From the NCBI GenBank assembly GCA_021200475.1, contig JAJQGP010000079.1:1-64000 (forward strand): a DNA stretch of 64,000 nucleotides, written 5' to 3'. Both the position numbers and the translations under genes were made by a program. Under the pieces are notes generated by a model, which saw nothing but the letters and a program-made list of their open reading frames with translations, was not told where the DNA came from and made no database searches. Of this stretch, positions 19,685 to 29,601 are shown one piece after another; position 1 is the stretch's first letter, and each line of letters begins with the position of its first letter. The DNA is from Lachnospiraceae bacterium (GTDB taxonomy: Bacteria > Bacillota > Clostridia > Lachnospirales > Lachnospiraceae).

Positions 19685-20218
19685 ATGGAAATTTTTCACG
19701 GAAGGCCTGCGGATGAGAGCGGACGGACACACAGAGAAATTGCAACTTATGATCTTCTGGACGCGCTGGGGATTTCCTATGACCGTGCGGACCACGAGGC
19801 GGCCATGACGATTGACGACTGCAAGGGCGTCGATGAACTGTTTGGGATTGAGATCTGTAAAAATCTGTTTCTGTGCAATCGGCAGAAGACGGAGTTTTAT
19901 CTGCTTCTGATGCCAGGAAAAAAGAAGTTTGTGACGAAAGAACTCTGCCATCAAATCGGCTCGCCGCGTCTGTCCTTCGCGGATGAATCCCATATGGTCG
20001 AATTTCTGGATATCCATCCGGGGGCCGTGAGTATCATGGGCCTGATGAATGATAAGGAGAATCACGTACAGCTTCTGATTGACCGCGATGTGACGATACC
20101 GGAGTATTTCGGCTGCCATCCCTGCGTCAACACTTCCAGTCTGCGGCTGCGGACTGCGGATGTGCTGGAAAAATTTCTGCCGGGGGTGCACCATACTTAT
20201 CGGATTGTGGATTTATAA
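19685..20218 (+). CDS. Ala-tRNA(Pro) deacylase ProXp-ala / prolyl-tRNA editing (YbaK-like) protein
   Basis: YDLLDALGISYDRADHEAAMTIDDC...ICKNLFLCNRQKTEFYLLLMPGKKKFVTKEL...VSIMGLMND...PCVNTSSLRLRTADV. Confidence 0.9.
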   Translation: MEIFHGRPADESGRTHREIATYDLLDALGISYDRADHEAAMTIDDCKGVDELFGIEICKNLFLCNRQKTEFYLLLMPGKKKFVTKELCHQIGSPRLSFADESHMVEFLDIHPGAVSIMGLMNDKENHVQLLIDRDVTIPEYFGCHPCVNTSSLRLRTADVLEKFLPGVHHTYRIVDL

Positions 20219-20323
20219 TATGATACAAGGACGCTGGACATCCAGTGGATGTCCGTTTAGCGCCGACCGAAGCGGAGCGGAGATTCGGGAGTGCGGAGCA
20301 CGGAGAAATCCGTAGTATCATAT
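20218..20323. repeat. Element with 9-bp terminal inverted repeats and an internal hairpin
   Basis: ATATGATAC (20218-20226) / GTATCATAT (20315-20323); internal GGACATCC-AGT-GGATGTCC. Confidence 0.65.
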
Positions 20324-20457
20324 CCTTTTGCCGCTCGAATCATAATATGGACTGGGGCGGGCTGTAAACGGGTGGTATACAATCGAACGCAGACAAAGAC
20401 TGCATGTGGCGTAACGGAAAAGACTTATGTTGTTTGCGCTATCTGTGAGGAGTGGAT

Positions 20458-21651
20458 ATGAAGGTAGTAATCGCGGTGGATTCGTTTAAAGGAAGCATGA
20501 GTTCGATGGAAGCAGGCGAGGCTGCGCGGGAAGGTGTGCTGCTTGCCCGTGATGCCAGTGTAGTGGTGCGTCCGCTTGCGGATGGAGGCGAAGGGACGAC
20601 GGAAGCCCTTGTGGAAGGCCTGGGCGGCTCTTATGTGGATGCCGAAGTGTCCGGACCGCTGTCGGAGCGTGTGAGGGCCCGTTATGGGATTCTGGGGGAC
20701 GGACGCACCGCAGTGATGGAAATGGCAAAAGCTGCCGGGATCACTCTGGTAAAGCGTGAGGCACTGAATCCATGGCTGGCGTCAACGGTCGGAGTCGGGG
20801 AAATGATCCGCGACGCCATTGGACGGGGATGCCGTGAATTTATGATCGGAATCGGCGGGAGTGCGACGACGGAAGGCGGCATTGGAATGCTGCAGGCGCT
20901 GGGATACGAGTTTTATGACAGGAATGGACAGCTCCTTCCACCGCGGCTTGCCAGCCTCGGTGAGATTGCGCGGATTGATGACAGCCATGTGATGCCGGAA
21001 TTGGACAAGTGCTGTTTTCGTGTGGCCTGCGACGTCACAAACCCGCTCTGTGGGGAAAATGGTGCTGTTTATGTATATGGTCCGCAGAAGGGTGTCAAAA
21101 GGGAAGAATGTGCGTTGCTGGATGAAAAACTTCGCCATTACGCGGAAGAAACGGGAAAGTTTCTGAGAAAAAAGAATGGAGTGAAGAAAGGCGAATACTC
21201 TTGCGGCAATTGTGAGGACGGAATGAGCGGTTGGAAAAGTGCTGCCGGTTATCCCGGAGCAGGCGCCGCAGGGGGACTTGGGTTCGCATTTTTAAGTTAT
21301 CTGCCTCATGCGGAGTTGAAACCTGGGATTTCCATTGTGCTTGAGGCAGTACGGCTTGAAGAGGAGCTTGCGGACGCTGACATTGTTCTGACCGGAGAAG
21401 GACGGCTGGATGGACAGACGGCCATGGGCAAGGCTCCTGTCGGGGTTGTGCGCTTGGCCAAAAAGCATGGCTGCCGTGTGATTGCGTTTGCCGGAAGTGT
21501 CGCAGAGGACGCGGCTGTCTGCAATGCGGAAGGGATCGACGCATTTTTCCCCATCGTGCGGGGTGTGACCACGCTTGAAGAGGCAATGAATCCGGAAAAT
21601 GCGAAGAACAATATGAGGCGGGCTGTGGAGCAGGTGTTTCGATTATTGTAA
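20458..21651 (+). CDS. Glycerate kinase (GarK/GlxK type)
   Basis: MKVVIAVDSFKGSMSSMEAGEAAREGV; RPLADGGEGTTEALV; GAGAAGGLGFAF; LTGEGRLDGQTAMGKAPVGV. Confidence 0.95.
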   Translation: MKVVIAVDSFKGSMSSMEAGEAAREGVLLARDASVVVRPLADGGEGTTEALVEGLGGSYVDAEVSGPLSERVRARYGILGDGRTAVMEMAKAAGITLVKREALNPWLASTVGVGEMIRDAIGRGCREFMIGIGGSATTEGGIGMLQALGYEFYDRNGQLLPPRLASLGEIARIDDSHVMPELDKCCFRVACDVTNPLCGENGAVYVYGPQKGVKREECALLDEKLRHYAEETGKFLRKKNGVKKGEYSCGNCEDGMSGWKSAAGYPGAGAAGGLGFAFLSYLPHAELKPGISIVLEAVRLEEELADADIVLTGEGRLDGQTAMGKAPVGVVRLAKKHGCRVIAFAGSVAEDAAVCNAEGIDAFFPIVRGVTTLEEAMNPENAKNNMRRAVEQVFRLL

Positions 21652-21660
21652 AATGTGGCT

Positions 21661-21692
21661 GCCGGTCACGATTGGTAAGGCTGTGACCGGCA
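21661..21692 (+). terminator. Hairpin after glycerate kinase gene
   Basis: GCCGGTCAC...GTGACCGGC then AATATATT (weak U-tract). Confidence 0.5.
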
Positions 21693-21733
21693 ATATATTA
21701 AACGTATGATCGGGTCGGTTTGCGAAAAAAATA

Positions 21734-21762
21734 TTGACAAACTGAATTCCCTGTAGTAGACT
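21734..21762 (+). promoter_or_regulatory. Putative trp operon promoter
   Basis: TTGACA, 17 nt, TAGACT. Confidence 0.55.
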
Positions 21763-21774
21763 AAATGCAGTAAA

Positions 21775-22130
21775 AATGAACAAACCGTTGAAGCGGAGAT
21801 AAAGGCAGTAGATGTGCCCACAGAGAGTCCGGGCGCGGCAGAGGAATCGAATGGCAGACGAAGAAAAACAGAAGCGTTTTTGTCTGACGAAGAGGAAAGG
21901 GCTGCGCACAGCTGAGAACCGGATGGAGATGCAGATTGTCAAATGGACCGCGGAGGGCGCAGTCAAAGGCAGATTTTGCTGAGTATTCTGCGACGTGAGG
22001 GCATACGTCAGTTGCCGGAGGTATGTTGGTATCTCGTAAGCGCACGGGAATTCCCGTGAATCAGGGTGGCACCGCGGAAGTATATTCGTCCCTGACAGAT
22101 TGGAGAAATCTGTCAGGGATTTTCTTTTTT
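21775..22130 (+). promoter_or_regulatory. T-box leader of trp operon
   Basis: T-box motif AGGGTGGCACCGCGG (22063-22077); terminator TCCCTGACAGAT...ATCTGTCAGGGA-TTTTCTTTTTT (22089-22130); TGG codons available as Trp specifier. Confidence 0.9.
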
Positions 22131-22214
22131 CTGAATCTTCCTGCAGAAATATACCCGATCTGATATTTACAGTGAACGGCAAAACTTCGGTTTTCCGGGC
22201 AGAAGGAGGAAAAT

Positions 22215-23705
22215 ATGTATCCATCTTTAGAGGAAGCAAAAAAGATCGCGTCTTCGGGTGAGTACCGGAGAATTCCGGTATGTACAGAGATGCTTTCCGA
22301 CCGCTTTACGCCGATTGAGGTCATGCGAACGCTGCGGGCGGCGAGCCGCCACTGTTATATGCTGGAGAGCGCGGAGGCACATAATCAGTGGGGAAGGTAC
22401 ACGTTTCTGGGCTATTCGCCGACGCTGGAGATGACCTGCGCGAAGGGGCAGGTGAAGCTGCGCTGCGGAGAAGATGTCGGCGGCGGCCAGGTGAAAGAAG
22501 TGGTTCGCAGTGAGAGCCCGCAGGCAGTGATCCGCGAGATCCTCGCGGCAAACAAAAGTCCGAAGCTGCCTGGAATGCCATCCTTTACGGGCGGGCTGGT
22601 CGGGTATTTTGCCTATGATTATATCTGTTACAGCGAACCTACATTGAAATTTACAGGAAAAGATGAAGAAAATTTTCAGGATGCGGACCTGATGCTGTTT
22701 GACCGTGTGATTGCGTTTGATAATTACCGGCAGAAGCTGATTCTGATCTGCGGCGTGGATACGGCGAGACTGGAGGATTCTTACCGGGAGGCCGGGGAGA
22801 AGCTGAAAGGAATCGAACAGCTGCTGAAGAGCGGCGTGAAAGCGTATTTTGCCCCGCTGCATCTGAAAGAGGAGATTACACCCTGCTTTTCCAGGGAAAA
22901 GTATAAAGGGATGGTAGAGAAGGCGAAGCATTACATTCGCGAGGGTGATATTTTCCAGGTTGTGCTTTCGAACCCGATGCAGGCGGAGGCGGAAGGAAGC
23001 CTGTTTGATGCTTACCGGCTGCTGCGCACCTCGAACCCTTCGCCGTATATGTTTTACTTTTCCAGCGATGACATCGAACTGGTCGGCGCCTCACCGGAGA
23101 CGCTGGTGAAGCTGGAGGACGGCACACTTCACACCTTTCCGCTGGCGGGAACCAGGCCGCGCGGCGCGACCGATGAGGAAGATCAGCGCCTGGAGGAGGA
23201 GCTGCTGGCGGATGAAAAGGAGCTCTCTGAACACAATATGCTGGTCGACCTGGGGCGCAATGATATCGGCAAGATCAGCGAGATCGGCACGGTGCAGGTG
23301 GAAAAATATCTCTCCATTGAACGGTATTCCCATGTCATGCACATCGGTTCAACCGTGGCCGGGCAGATCCGAAAGGACTGCGACGTGGTGGATGCAGTGG
23401 ATTCGATTCTGCCGGCGGGGACACTTTCCGGAGCGCCGAAGCTGCGGGCCTGCCAGATTATTGATGAGCTGGAAGGGCGTAAGCGCGGCGTTTACGGCGG
23501 AGCGATCGGTTATCTGGATTTTACCGGGAACCTGGACACCTGCATCGCCATTCGCCTGGCCTTCAAGAAAAATGGACGTATTACGATTCGTTCCGGTGCC
23601 GGGATTGTCGCGGACAGCGTACCGGACAGGGAATTTGAGGAATGCTGCAACAAGGCCCGTGCGGTGATCAATGCGGTGGAACAGGCAGAAGGAGGTGTGG
23701 AATAA
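22215..23705 (+). CDS. trpE: Anthranilate synthase component I
   Basis: FTGGLVGYFAYDYI, GDIFQVVLSNP, GASPETLV, FPLAGTRPRG, LVDLGRNDIG, SGAPKLRA. Confidence 0.97.
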   Translation: MYPSLEEAKKIASSGEYRRIPVCTEMLSDRFTPIEVMRTLRAASRHCYMLESAEAHNQWGRYTFLGYSPTLEMTCAKGQVKLRCGEDVGGGQVKEVVRSESPQAVIREILAANKSPKLPGMPSFTGGLVGYFAYDYICYSEPTLKFTGKDEENFQDADLMLFDRVIAFDNYRQKLILICGVDTARLEDSYREAGEKLKGIEQLLKSGVKAYFAPLHLKEEITPCFSREKYKGMVEKAKHYIREGDIFQVVLSNPMQAEAEGSLFDAYRLLRTSNPSPYMFYFSSDDIELVGASPETLVKLEDGTLHTFPLAGTRPRGATDEEDQRLEEELLADEKELSEHNMLVDLGRNDIGKISEIGTVQVEKYLSIERYSHVMHIGSTVAGQIRKDCDVVDAVDSILPAGTLSGAPKLRACQIIDELEGRKRGVYGGAIGYLDFTGNLDTCIAIRLAFKKNGRITIRSGAGIVADSVPDREFEECCNKARAVINAVEQAEGGVE

Positions 23706-24289
23706 TGTTCCTTTTGGTGGATAATTACGATAGCTTTTCCTATAACCTCTATCAGCTGATCGGTGCAGTCAGGCCGGACATCAAAGTCATCCGCAACGAT
23801 GTCTGCACGGTTGAGGAAGTCCGGGCCATGGCTCCGGAGGCAATTTTTATTTCACCTGGTCCCGGACGGCCGGAGGACGCCGGAATCTGTGTGGAGATGA
23901 TTCAGAAGCTGGGCAGCTCCATCCCGATGTTAGGGGTGTACCTTGGACACCAGGCGATCTGTCAGGCCTTCGGCGCGACCATAACCTACGCGAAGGAGCT
24001 GATGCACGGCAAAAAGTCGCAGCTGCAGATCGAGCCGGACAGCGTGCTGTTTCAGGGACTTTCTTCCGGTATGACGGCGGCACGGTATCACTCCCTTTCC
24101 GTGAAAGAGGACACCCTGCCGGACACCCTCCGCGTGACAGCGCGGACGCTGGATGGAGAGGTCATGGCCGTCGAGCACCGGGAGTACCCGGTATATGGCG
24201 TGCAGTTCCACCCGGAATCCGTCATGACCCCCGATGGCCTTCAGGTGATAAAAAACTTTGTAAACCAGTTCCAAACAGCAGCAAAATGA
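23705..24289 (+). CDS. trpG: Anthranilate synthase component II (glutamine amidotransferase), catalytic Cys replaced by Tyr
   Basis: [55 protein letters not shown] overlap with trpE stop. Confidence 0.95.
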   Translation: MFLLVDNYDSFSYNLYQLIGAVRPDIKVIRNDVCTVEEVRAMAPEAIFISPGPGRPEDAGICVEMIQKLGSSIPMLGVYLGHQAICQAFGATITYAKELMHGKKSQLQIEPDSVLFQGLSSGMTAARYHSLSVKEDTLPDTLRVTARTLDGEVMAVEHREYPVYGVQFHPESVMTPDGLQVIKNFVNQFQTAAK

Positions 24290-24377
24290 AAATCAGGCCC
24301 GTGCAGATTGTTCTGCTAAGGCTCTGCTGTATCATAGAGAGAAAAAAACAATCAAACAAAGAAAGGCGGTATCAACT

Positions 24378-25388
24378 ATGATCAAAGAAGCAATTATCAA
24401 ACTGACTAACAAGCAGGATCTGACGTATGAAGAGGCGGAAGCTGTCATGCTGGAAATCATGAGCGGCGAGGCGAGTGATGTGCAGATTTCCTCTTATCTG
24501 ACCGCGCTCGCGATGAAGGGCGAAACGATCGATGAGATCACAGCGTCTGCGGTCGGTATGCGCGCGAAGGGCGTTCATCTGCTGCATGAGATGGATGTGC
24601 TGGAGATCGTCGGGACAGGCGGAGATAAGGCAAACTCCTTTAATATTTCTACGACAGCGTCGTTAGTGATTGCGGCGGGCGGCGTCCCGGTGGCGAAGCA
24701 CGGCAACCGTGCGGCTTCCTCTAAATGCGGCGCGGCAGATGTGCTGGAAGCGCTCGGCGTTAAGATTGCACTCTCTCCGGAAAAATGCCTGGAGCTGATC
24801 AAAAAGATCAATATCTGCTTCCTGTTTGCGCAGACCTATCATACAGCAATGCGGTTTGTGGGACCGGTTCGCAAGGAACTGGGCATCCGCACGATCTTCA
24901 ATATCCTGGGACCGCTTTCCAACCCGGCGGGCGCGAACATGGAGCTGATGGGCGTGTATGATGAGTCGATCGTGGAGCCGCTGGCGCGCGTGCTGAACAA
25001 CCTCGGTGTGACGAGCGGTATGGTGGTGTACGGCCAGGATAAGCTGGATGAGATTTCCATGAGCTCACCGACTACGGTATGCGAAATTCGAGACGGCCAG
25101 TATAAATCCTATGTCCTTACACCGGAGCAGTTCGGCTATGAGCGCTGCGCGAAGGAAGAACTGGTGGGCGGGACGCCGGAAGAGAATGCTGCGATCACAC
25201 GTGCGATTCTCAATGGCACGGACCGCGGTCCGAAGCGCCAGGCAGTCTGCCTGAACGCGGGCGGCGCGCTCTATATCGCGGGCAAGGCAGCCACGATCGA
25301 GGAAGGTGTGCGCATGGCAGAGCGGCTGATTGACGATGGTTCCGCGAATAAGGTGCTGGAACAGTTTATTGAGCTGAGCAACCAATGA
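24378..25388 (+). CDS. trpD: Anthranilate phosphoribosyltransferase
   Basis: [53 protein letters not shown]. Confidence 0.98.
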   Translation: MIKEAIIKLTNKQDLTYEEAEAVMLEIMSGEASDVQISSYLTALAMKGETIDEITASAVGMRAKGVHLLHEMDVLEIVGTGGDKANSFNISTTASLVIAAGGVPVAKHGNRAASSKCGAADVLEALGVKIALSPEKCLELIKKINICFLFAQTYHTAMRFVGPVRKELGIRTIFNILGPLSNPAGANMELMGVYDESIVEPLARVLNNLGVTSGMVVYGQDKLDEISMSSPTTVCEIRDGQYKSYVLTPEQFGYERCAKEELVGGTPEENAAITRAILNGTDRGPKRQAVCLNAGGALYIAGKAATIEEGVRMAERLIDDGSANKVLEQFIELSNQ

Positions 25389-25532
25389 GGCACGACGGCT
25401 GGCGCAGGCTGGGACTATCCCGTCCGCAGGATGAGGATGCTATCCGGCGAGGGCTTGTTATTTTATATTGTAATAGCATCGCCCCTGCAGGGGCGTGTCA
25501 ATCAACCTTGAAAAACAGGGAGACAATAAACG

Positions 25533-26459
25533 ATGAATATTCTGGATGAAATTGCCGGGCGTACGAAAGTCCGTATCACCGAAGAAAAAAAGAAAATGCC
25601 GCTCGGAGAGCTCCGCGCACAGGCAGAGGAGGCGCATCGGAAGGGAACTACATTTGCGGACGGCGGCCCTGCGCAGGCGGCGTATGCGTTTGAAAAGGCG
25701 CTGCGCCTGGAGAAAAGCAGCGATGAAGCTGTTTTACAGGGTGTGGCTGTTTCTGAAGCTGTCGGACAGGGTCGGGGGAAGATTCATGCGAAGACAGAGA
25801 ATGCAAGAACAGCTTCGCGCGAAATCGCTTTCATCTGTGAGGTGAAAAAGGCTTCTCCTTCCAAGGGCCTGATCGCACCGGATTTTCCTTACCTGCAAAT
25901 TGCAGAGGAATATGAGGCGGCGGGCGCGGCGGCGATTTCCTGCCTGACGGAGCCGTATTATTTTCAGGGGAAGGACAGCTATCTGCGTGAGATTGCAGGG
26001 AAGGTGCATATTCCGGTTCTCCGAAAGGATTTTACCGTGGATGAGTATATGCTTTATCAGGCGCGGGCGTTCGGTGCGGGCGCGGTGCTGCTGATCTGTT
26101 CGATCCTGGATGATGCGCAACTGTTGGCCTATGGGCAGCTTGCCGCAGAACTGGGATTGTCGGCTCTGGTGGAGGCGCACACGGAGGAGGAAGTCCTGCG
26201 GGCGATGCGCGCGGGTGCGAAAATTCTCGGCGTGAATAACCGGGATCTGAAGACCTTCCAGGTAGACCTGGGAACGAGCGCGCGCTACCGCAAACTGGTG
26301 CCGCCGGAGACGATTTTTGTCTCGGAGAGCGGCATCCGCAACGCGGATGACATCCGGAAGCTGGTGGAAAACGGTACCAATGCGGTGCTGATCGGTGAGA
26401 CGCTGATGCGCGCAGCGGATAAAAAGGCGATGCTGCGGGAACTGCGTGGGGAACGATAA
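25533..26459 (+). CDS. trpC: Indole-3-glycerol phosphate synthase (with apparent insertion)
   Basis: IAFICEVKKASPSKGLIAPDFPYL; VLRKDFTVDEYMLYQARAFGAGAVLLICSIL; LGVNNRDLKTF; SESGI. Confidence 0.97.
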   Translation: MNILDEIAGRTKVRITEEKKKMPLGELRAQAEEAHRKGTTFADGGPAQAAYAFEKALRLEKSSDEAVLQGVAVSEAVGQGRGKIHAKTENARTASREIAFICEVKKASPSKGLIAPDFPYLQIAEEYEAAGAAAISCLTEPYYFQGKDSYLREIAGKVHIPVLRKDFTVDEYMLYQARAFGAGAVLLICSILDDAQLLAYGQLAAELGLSALVEAHTEEEVLRAMRAGAKILGVNNRDLKTFQVDLGTSARYRKLVPPETIFVSESGIRNADDIRKLVENGTNAVLIGETLMRAADKKAMLRELRGER

Positions 26460-26547
26460 AAGGCCCGTGCAGGCAGGATGCAATTCTGACGTAAGAGAGG
26501 TGGCATCCTGCGTCTGTAGGAAAACCGGGTGAACCGAGAAAGAAGAA

Positions 26548-27333
26548 ATGGCGACTATGAGTGGAAATCCCGTAAAAATAAAACTCTGCGGCCTGTCTCG
26601 TCCGGCGGATATTGATTCTGTCAATGAGGCAAGGCCGGACTACTGCGGATTTATTATAAATGTACCGAAGAGCATCCGCAATACGACGCCGGATCAGGTG
26701 CGTGCGCTGCGCAAAAATCTTTCCCAGGAGATCATTCCGGTCGGCGTGTTTCGCAACGAGCCGGTGGAGAACGTGGCAGAGCTTTTGCTGGATGGGACAA
26801 TCGGAGTGGTTCAGCTGCACGGGAACGAGGATGAGGATTATATCCGGAGGCTGCGGACGTATGGGACGTTTTCTATTATTCAGGCGTTTCGAGTGCCGGT
26901 ACCGGAAAAAATCAGTGATATCCGGACGCGATCGCCCGCAACTCCGTTTCCTATCCGGAATGCGGCAGAACCCGGAATCGGAGAGCCACCCTGTCAGGGG
27001 AAAGCTGCTTTTGAACCGACAGACCGTTCGGCTGAGAATGCATTTTTGAGCTGGGAGGACAGGGTAAACCAAAGCTCGGCTGATCTGGTCCTTCTGGACA
27101 ATGGGGGCGGCGGCACCGGCAAGACATTTGAGTGGACTCTGGCAAACCAGATTCAGCGGCCGTTTCTGCTGGCCGGGGGTATCGGGCCGGATAACATCAC
27201 AGAAGCGCTGGATCAGCTGCATCCGTGGGGCGTGGACATGAGCAGCAGTGTGGAAACGGACGGAAAGAAAGATCGTGAAAAAATGCTTGCCGCGGTGTCG
27301 CGGGTGCGAGAGTGGAACAAGAACAGGAGATGA
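26548..27333 (+). CDS. trpF: Phosphoribosylanthranilate isomerase (with apparent insertion)
   Basis: IKLCGLSRPADIDSVNEARPDYCGFI; GVVQLHGNEDEDYI; LLDNGGGGTGKTFEW; LAGGIGPDNITEAL. Confidence 0.95.
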   Translation: MATMSGNPVKIKLCGLSRPADIDSVNEARPDYCGFIINVPKSIRNTTPDQVRALRKNLSQEIIPVGVFRNEPVENVAELLLDGTIGVVQLHGNEDEDYIRRLRTYGTFSIIQAFRVPVPEKISDIRTRSPATPFPIRNAAEPGIGEPPCQGKAAFEPTDRSAENAFLSWEDRVNQSSADLVLLDNGGGGTGKTFEWTLANQIQRPFLLAGGIGPDNITEALDQLHPWGVDMSSSVETDGKKDREKMLAAVSRVREWNKNRR

Positions 27334-27339
27334 TAGAAT

Positions 27340-28527
27340 ATGAGTGGCAGATTTGGAATACACGGTGGTCAGTATATCCCGGAGACGCTGATGAATGCCG
27401 TGATTGAGCTGGAAGAGGCTTACAATCATTACAAGGATGATCCGGAATTCAACCGGGAACTGACGGAGCTGTTTAATAATTACGCGGGCAGGCCGTCGCG
27501 CCTGTATTACGCGGAACGCATGACGAAAGACCTGGGCGGCGCGAAAATTTATCTCAAGCGTGAAGACCTGAATCACACCGGCGCACACAAGATCAACAAC
27601 GTGCTTGGCCAGGCGCTTCTGGCGAAGAAGATGGGCAAGACCCGCCTGATTGCGGAGACCGGAGCGGGACAGCACGGTGTGGCGACAGCGACGGCGGCGG
27701 CTCTGATGGATATGGAGTGCGAGGTCTATATGGGCGAGGAAGACACCAGGCGCCAGGCGCTGAATGTTTACCGCATGAAGCTGCTCGGCGCGCAGGTACA
27801 TCCGGTGACGACGGGGACAAGCACACTGAAAGATGCTGTCTCTGAGGCGATGCGCGAGTGGACCAGACGGATTGACGATACGCATTATTGCCTCGGCTCT
27901 GTGATGGGACCGCATCCGTTCCCGACGATTGTGCGCGATTTCCAGAGCGTGATTTCCAAAGAAATCAAAGAACAGCTGCAGGAGAAAGAGGGCAAGCTTC
28001 CGGATGCGGTGCTGGCCTGCGTCGGCGGCGGCTCCAACGCGATCGGTACCTTTTATCATTTCATTCCGGATGAGAGTGTGCGCCTGATTGGCTGCGAGGC
28101 GGCGGGGCGCGGCGTCAATACGGCTGAGACCGCAGCAACCATCGCGACCGGTAAGCTCGGCATTTTCCACGGTATGAAGTCCTATTTCTGTCAGGATGAA
28201 TACGGCCAGATCACGCCGGTTTACTCGATTTCTGCCGGGCTGGATTACCCGGGCATCGGGCCGGAGCACGCCTATCTGTACGACAAGGGACGCGCGGAAT
28301 ATGTGGCAATCACCGATGACGAGGCGGTAGAGGCATTTGAATATCTGTCCCGGCTGGAGGGCATCATTCCGGCAATTGAGAGCGCGCATGCGGTCGCCTA
28401 CGCGAGAAAGCTTGCCCCGACCATGGACCCGGATCAGATCATCGTCATCACGATCTCCGGGCGCGGCGACAAGGACTGCGCGGCCATCGCGCGTTACAGA
28501 GGGGAGGATATTGATATTTATGAATAA
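27340..28527 (+). CDS. trpB: Tryptophan synthase beta chain
   Basis: [58 protein letters not shown]. Confidence 0.98.
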   Translation: MSGRFGIHGGQYIPETLMNAVIELEEAYNHYKDDPEFNRELTELFNNYAGRPSRLYYAERMTKDLGGAKIYLKREDLNHTGAHKINNVLGQALLAKKMGKTRLIAETGAGQHGVATATAAALMDMECEVYMGEEDTRRQALNVYRMKLLGAQVHPVTTGTSTLKDAVSEAMREWTRRIDDTHYCLGSVMGPHPFPTIVRDFQSVISKEIKEQLQEKEGKLPDAVLACVGGGSNAIGTFYHFIPDESVRLIGCEAAGRGVNTAETAATIATGKLGIFHGMKSYFCQDEYGQITPVYSISAGLDYPGIGPEHAYLYDKGRAEYVAITDDEAVEAFEYLSRLEGIIPAIESAHAVAYARKLAPTMDPDQIIVITISGRGDKDCAAIARYRGEDIDIYE

Positions 28528-29296
28528 GATACAGAGCGCGTTCGCGCATGGAAAAGCATTCATCCCGTTTATCACCTGCGGCGACCCGTCGCTGGAAGTG
28601 ACGGAGCAGCTGGTCTACGCGATGGAAAAAGCGGGAGCAGACCTGATTGAACTTGGCATTCCGTTTTCAGACCCGACCGCGGAGGGTCCGGTGATCCAGG
28701 AGGCGAACAACCGCGCCCTTTCCGGCGGCGTGACCACGGACAAGATCTTTGACATGGTAAAAAAAATCCGTGAAAATACGCAGATACCGATGGTGTTCAT
28801 GACTTACGCGAATGTTGTATTTTCTTATGGCATTGAGCGATTCGTAAAGACCGCAGCGGAGGTCGGCATGGACGGCATCATCCTTCCCGACGTGCCTTTT
28901 GAGGAAAAAGAGGAGTTCGCTGTTACCTGCCGTGAAAATGGCCTGGCGCTGATTTCTCTGATTGCTCCGACTTCTCATGAGCGTGTCGCGCAGATTGCGT
29001 CTGCGGCAGAAGGCTTCATTTACTGTGTCTCCTCCCTGGGTGTGACCGGCGTCCGCTCCGAGATCACGACCAACATCGGTGAGATGGTGCGGCTGGTGCG
29101 CACCGCTTCCGATATCCCGTGCGCCATCGGTTTCGGCATCTCCACGCCGGAGCAGGCTGCGAAGATGGCCAAAGAGGCCGACGGAGTTATTGTCGGTTCT
29201 GCGATTGTGAAGCTCTGCAAAGAGTACGGCGCGGACTGTGTGCCGAAGGTCGCGGAGTATGTGAAGAGCATGAAGGATGCGATCCGGGGACTGTGA
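28520..29296 (+). CDS. trpA: Tryptophan synthase alpha chain
   Basis: [45 protein letters not shown]; overlaps trpB stop (ATGAATAA). Confidence 0.97.
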   Translation: MNKIQSAFAHGKAFIPFITCGDPSLEVTEQLVYAMEKAGADLIELGIPFSDPTAEGPVIQEANNRALSGGVTTDKIFDMVKKIRENTQIPMVFMTYANVVFSYGIERFVKTAAEVGMDGIILPDVPFEEKEEFAVTCRENGLALISLIAPTSHERVAQIASAAEGFIYCVSSLGVTGVRSEITTNIGEMVRLVRTASDIPCAIGFGISTPEQAAKMAKEADGVIVGSAIVKLCKEYGADCVPKVAEYVKSMKDAIRGL

Positions 29297-29492
29297 AATG
29301 TACGTTTTTATGTATGCTTGGCAATGAATAAAGGTATTGTCTTTGCATTTATTTCGCGAAGCAATGAGCCAGACAGCTGAAGCCATAAGGTATCCATCGG
29401 CAAGCCAGTACCCATTATGGCATAGCTTGCACGGATATTTGGCGAGTGCTTGCGTATGACATAAGAACATAGTTATACAAGGATATTCAAAC

Positions 29493-29532
29493 GAAAAAGC
29501 CGCGGAACATGGATTTGTTGCACGGCTTTTTC
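29493..29532 (+). terminator. Terminator at the end of the trp region
   Basis: GAAAAAGCCG...CGGCTTTTTCC. Confidence 0.65.
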
Positions 29533-29601
29533 CGGAATGGTCTTTTTCGCATGGTTGATTTAATTATTAAAGAGGCAACTGTGCTTGTAAGGAAAATGGG
29601 T

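Noticed and set aside
18967-25415. 13-nt inverted match GTCCCAGCCTGCG (18967-18979) / CGCAGGCTGGGAC (25403-25415)
   Set aside because: Too short: matches of this length are expected by chance among all pairs in 64 kb, and flanks do not extend the similarity.
26032-28575. 847-aa minus-strand ORF opposite trpC-trpF-trpB
   Set aside because: Antisense to three clear trp genes; no motif and no plausible start context.
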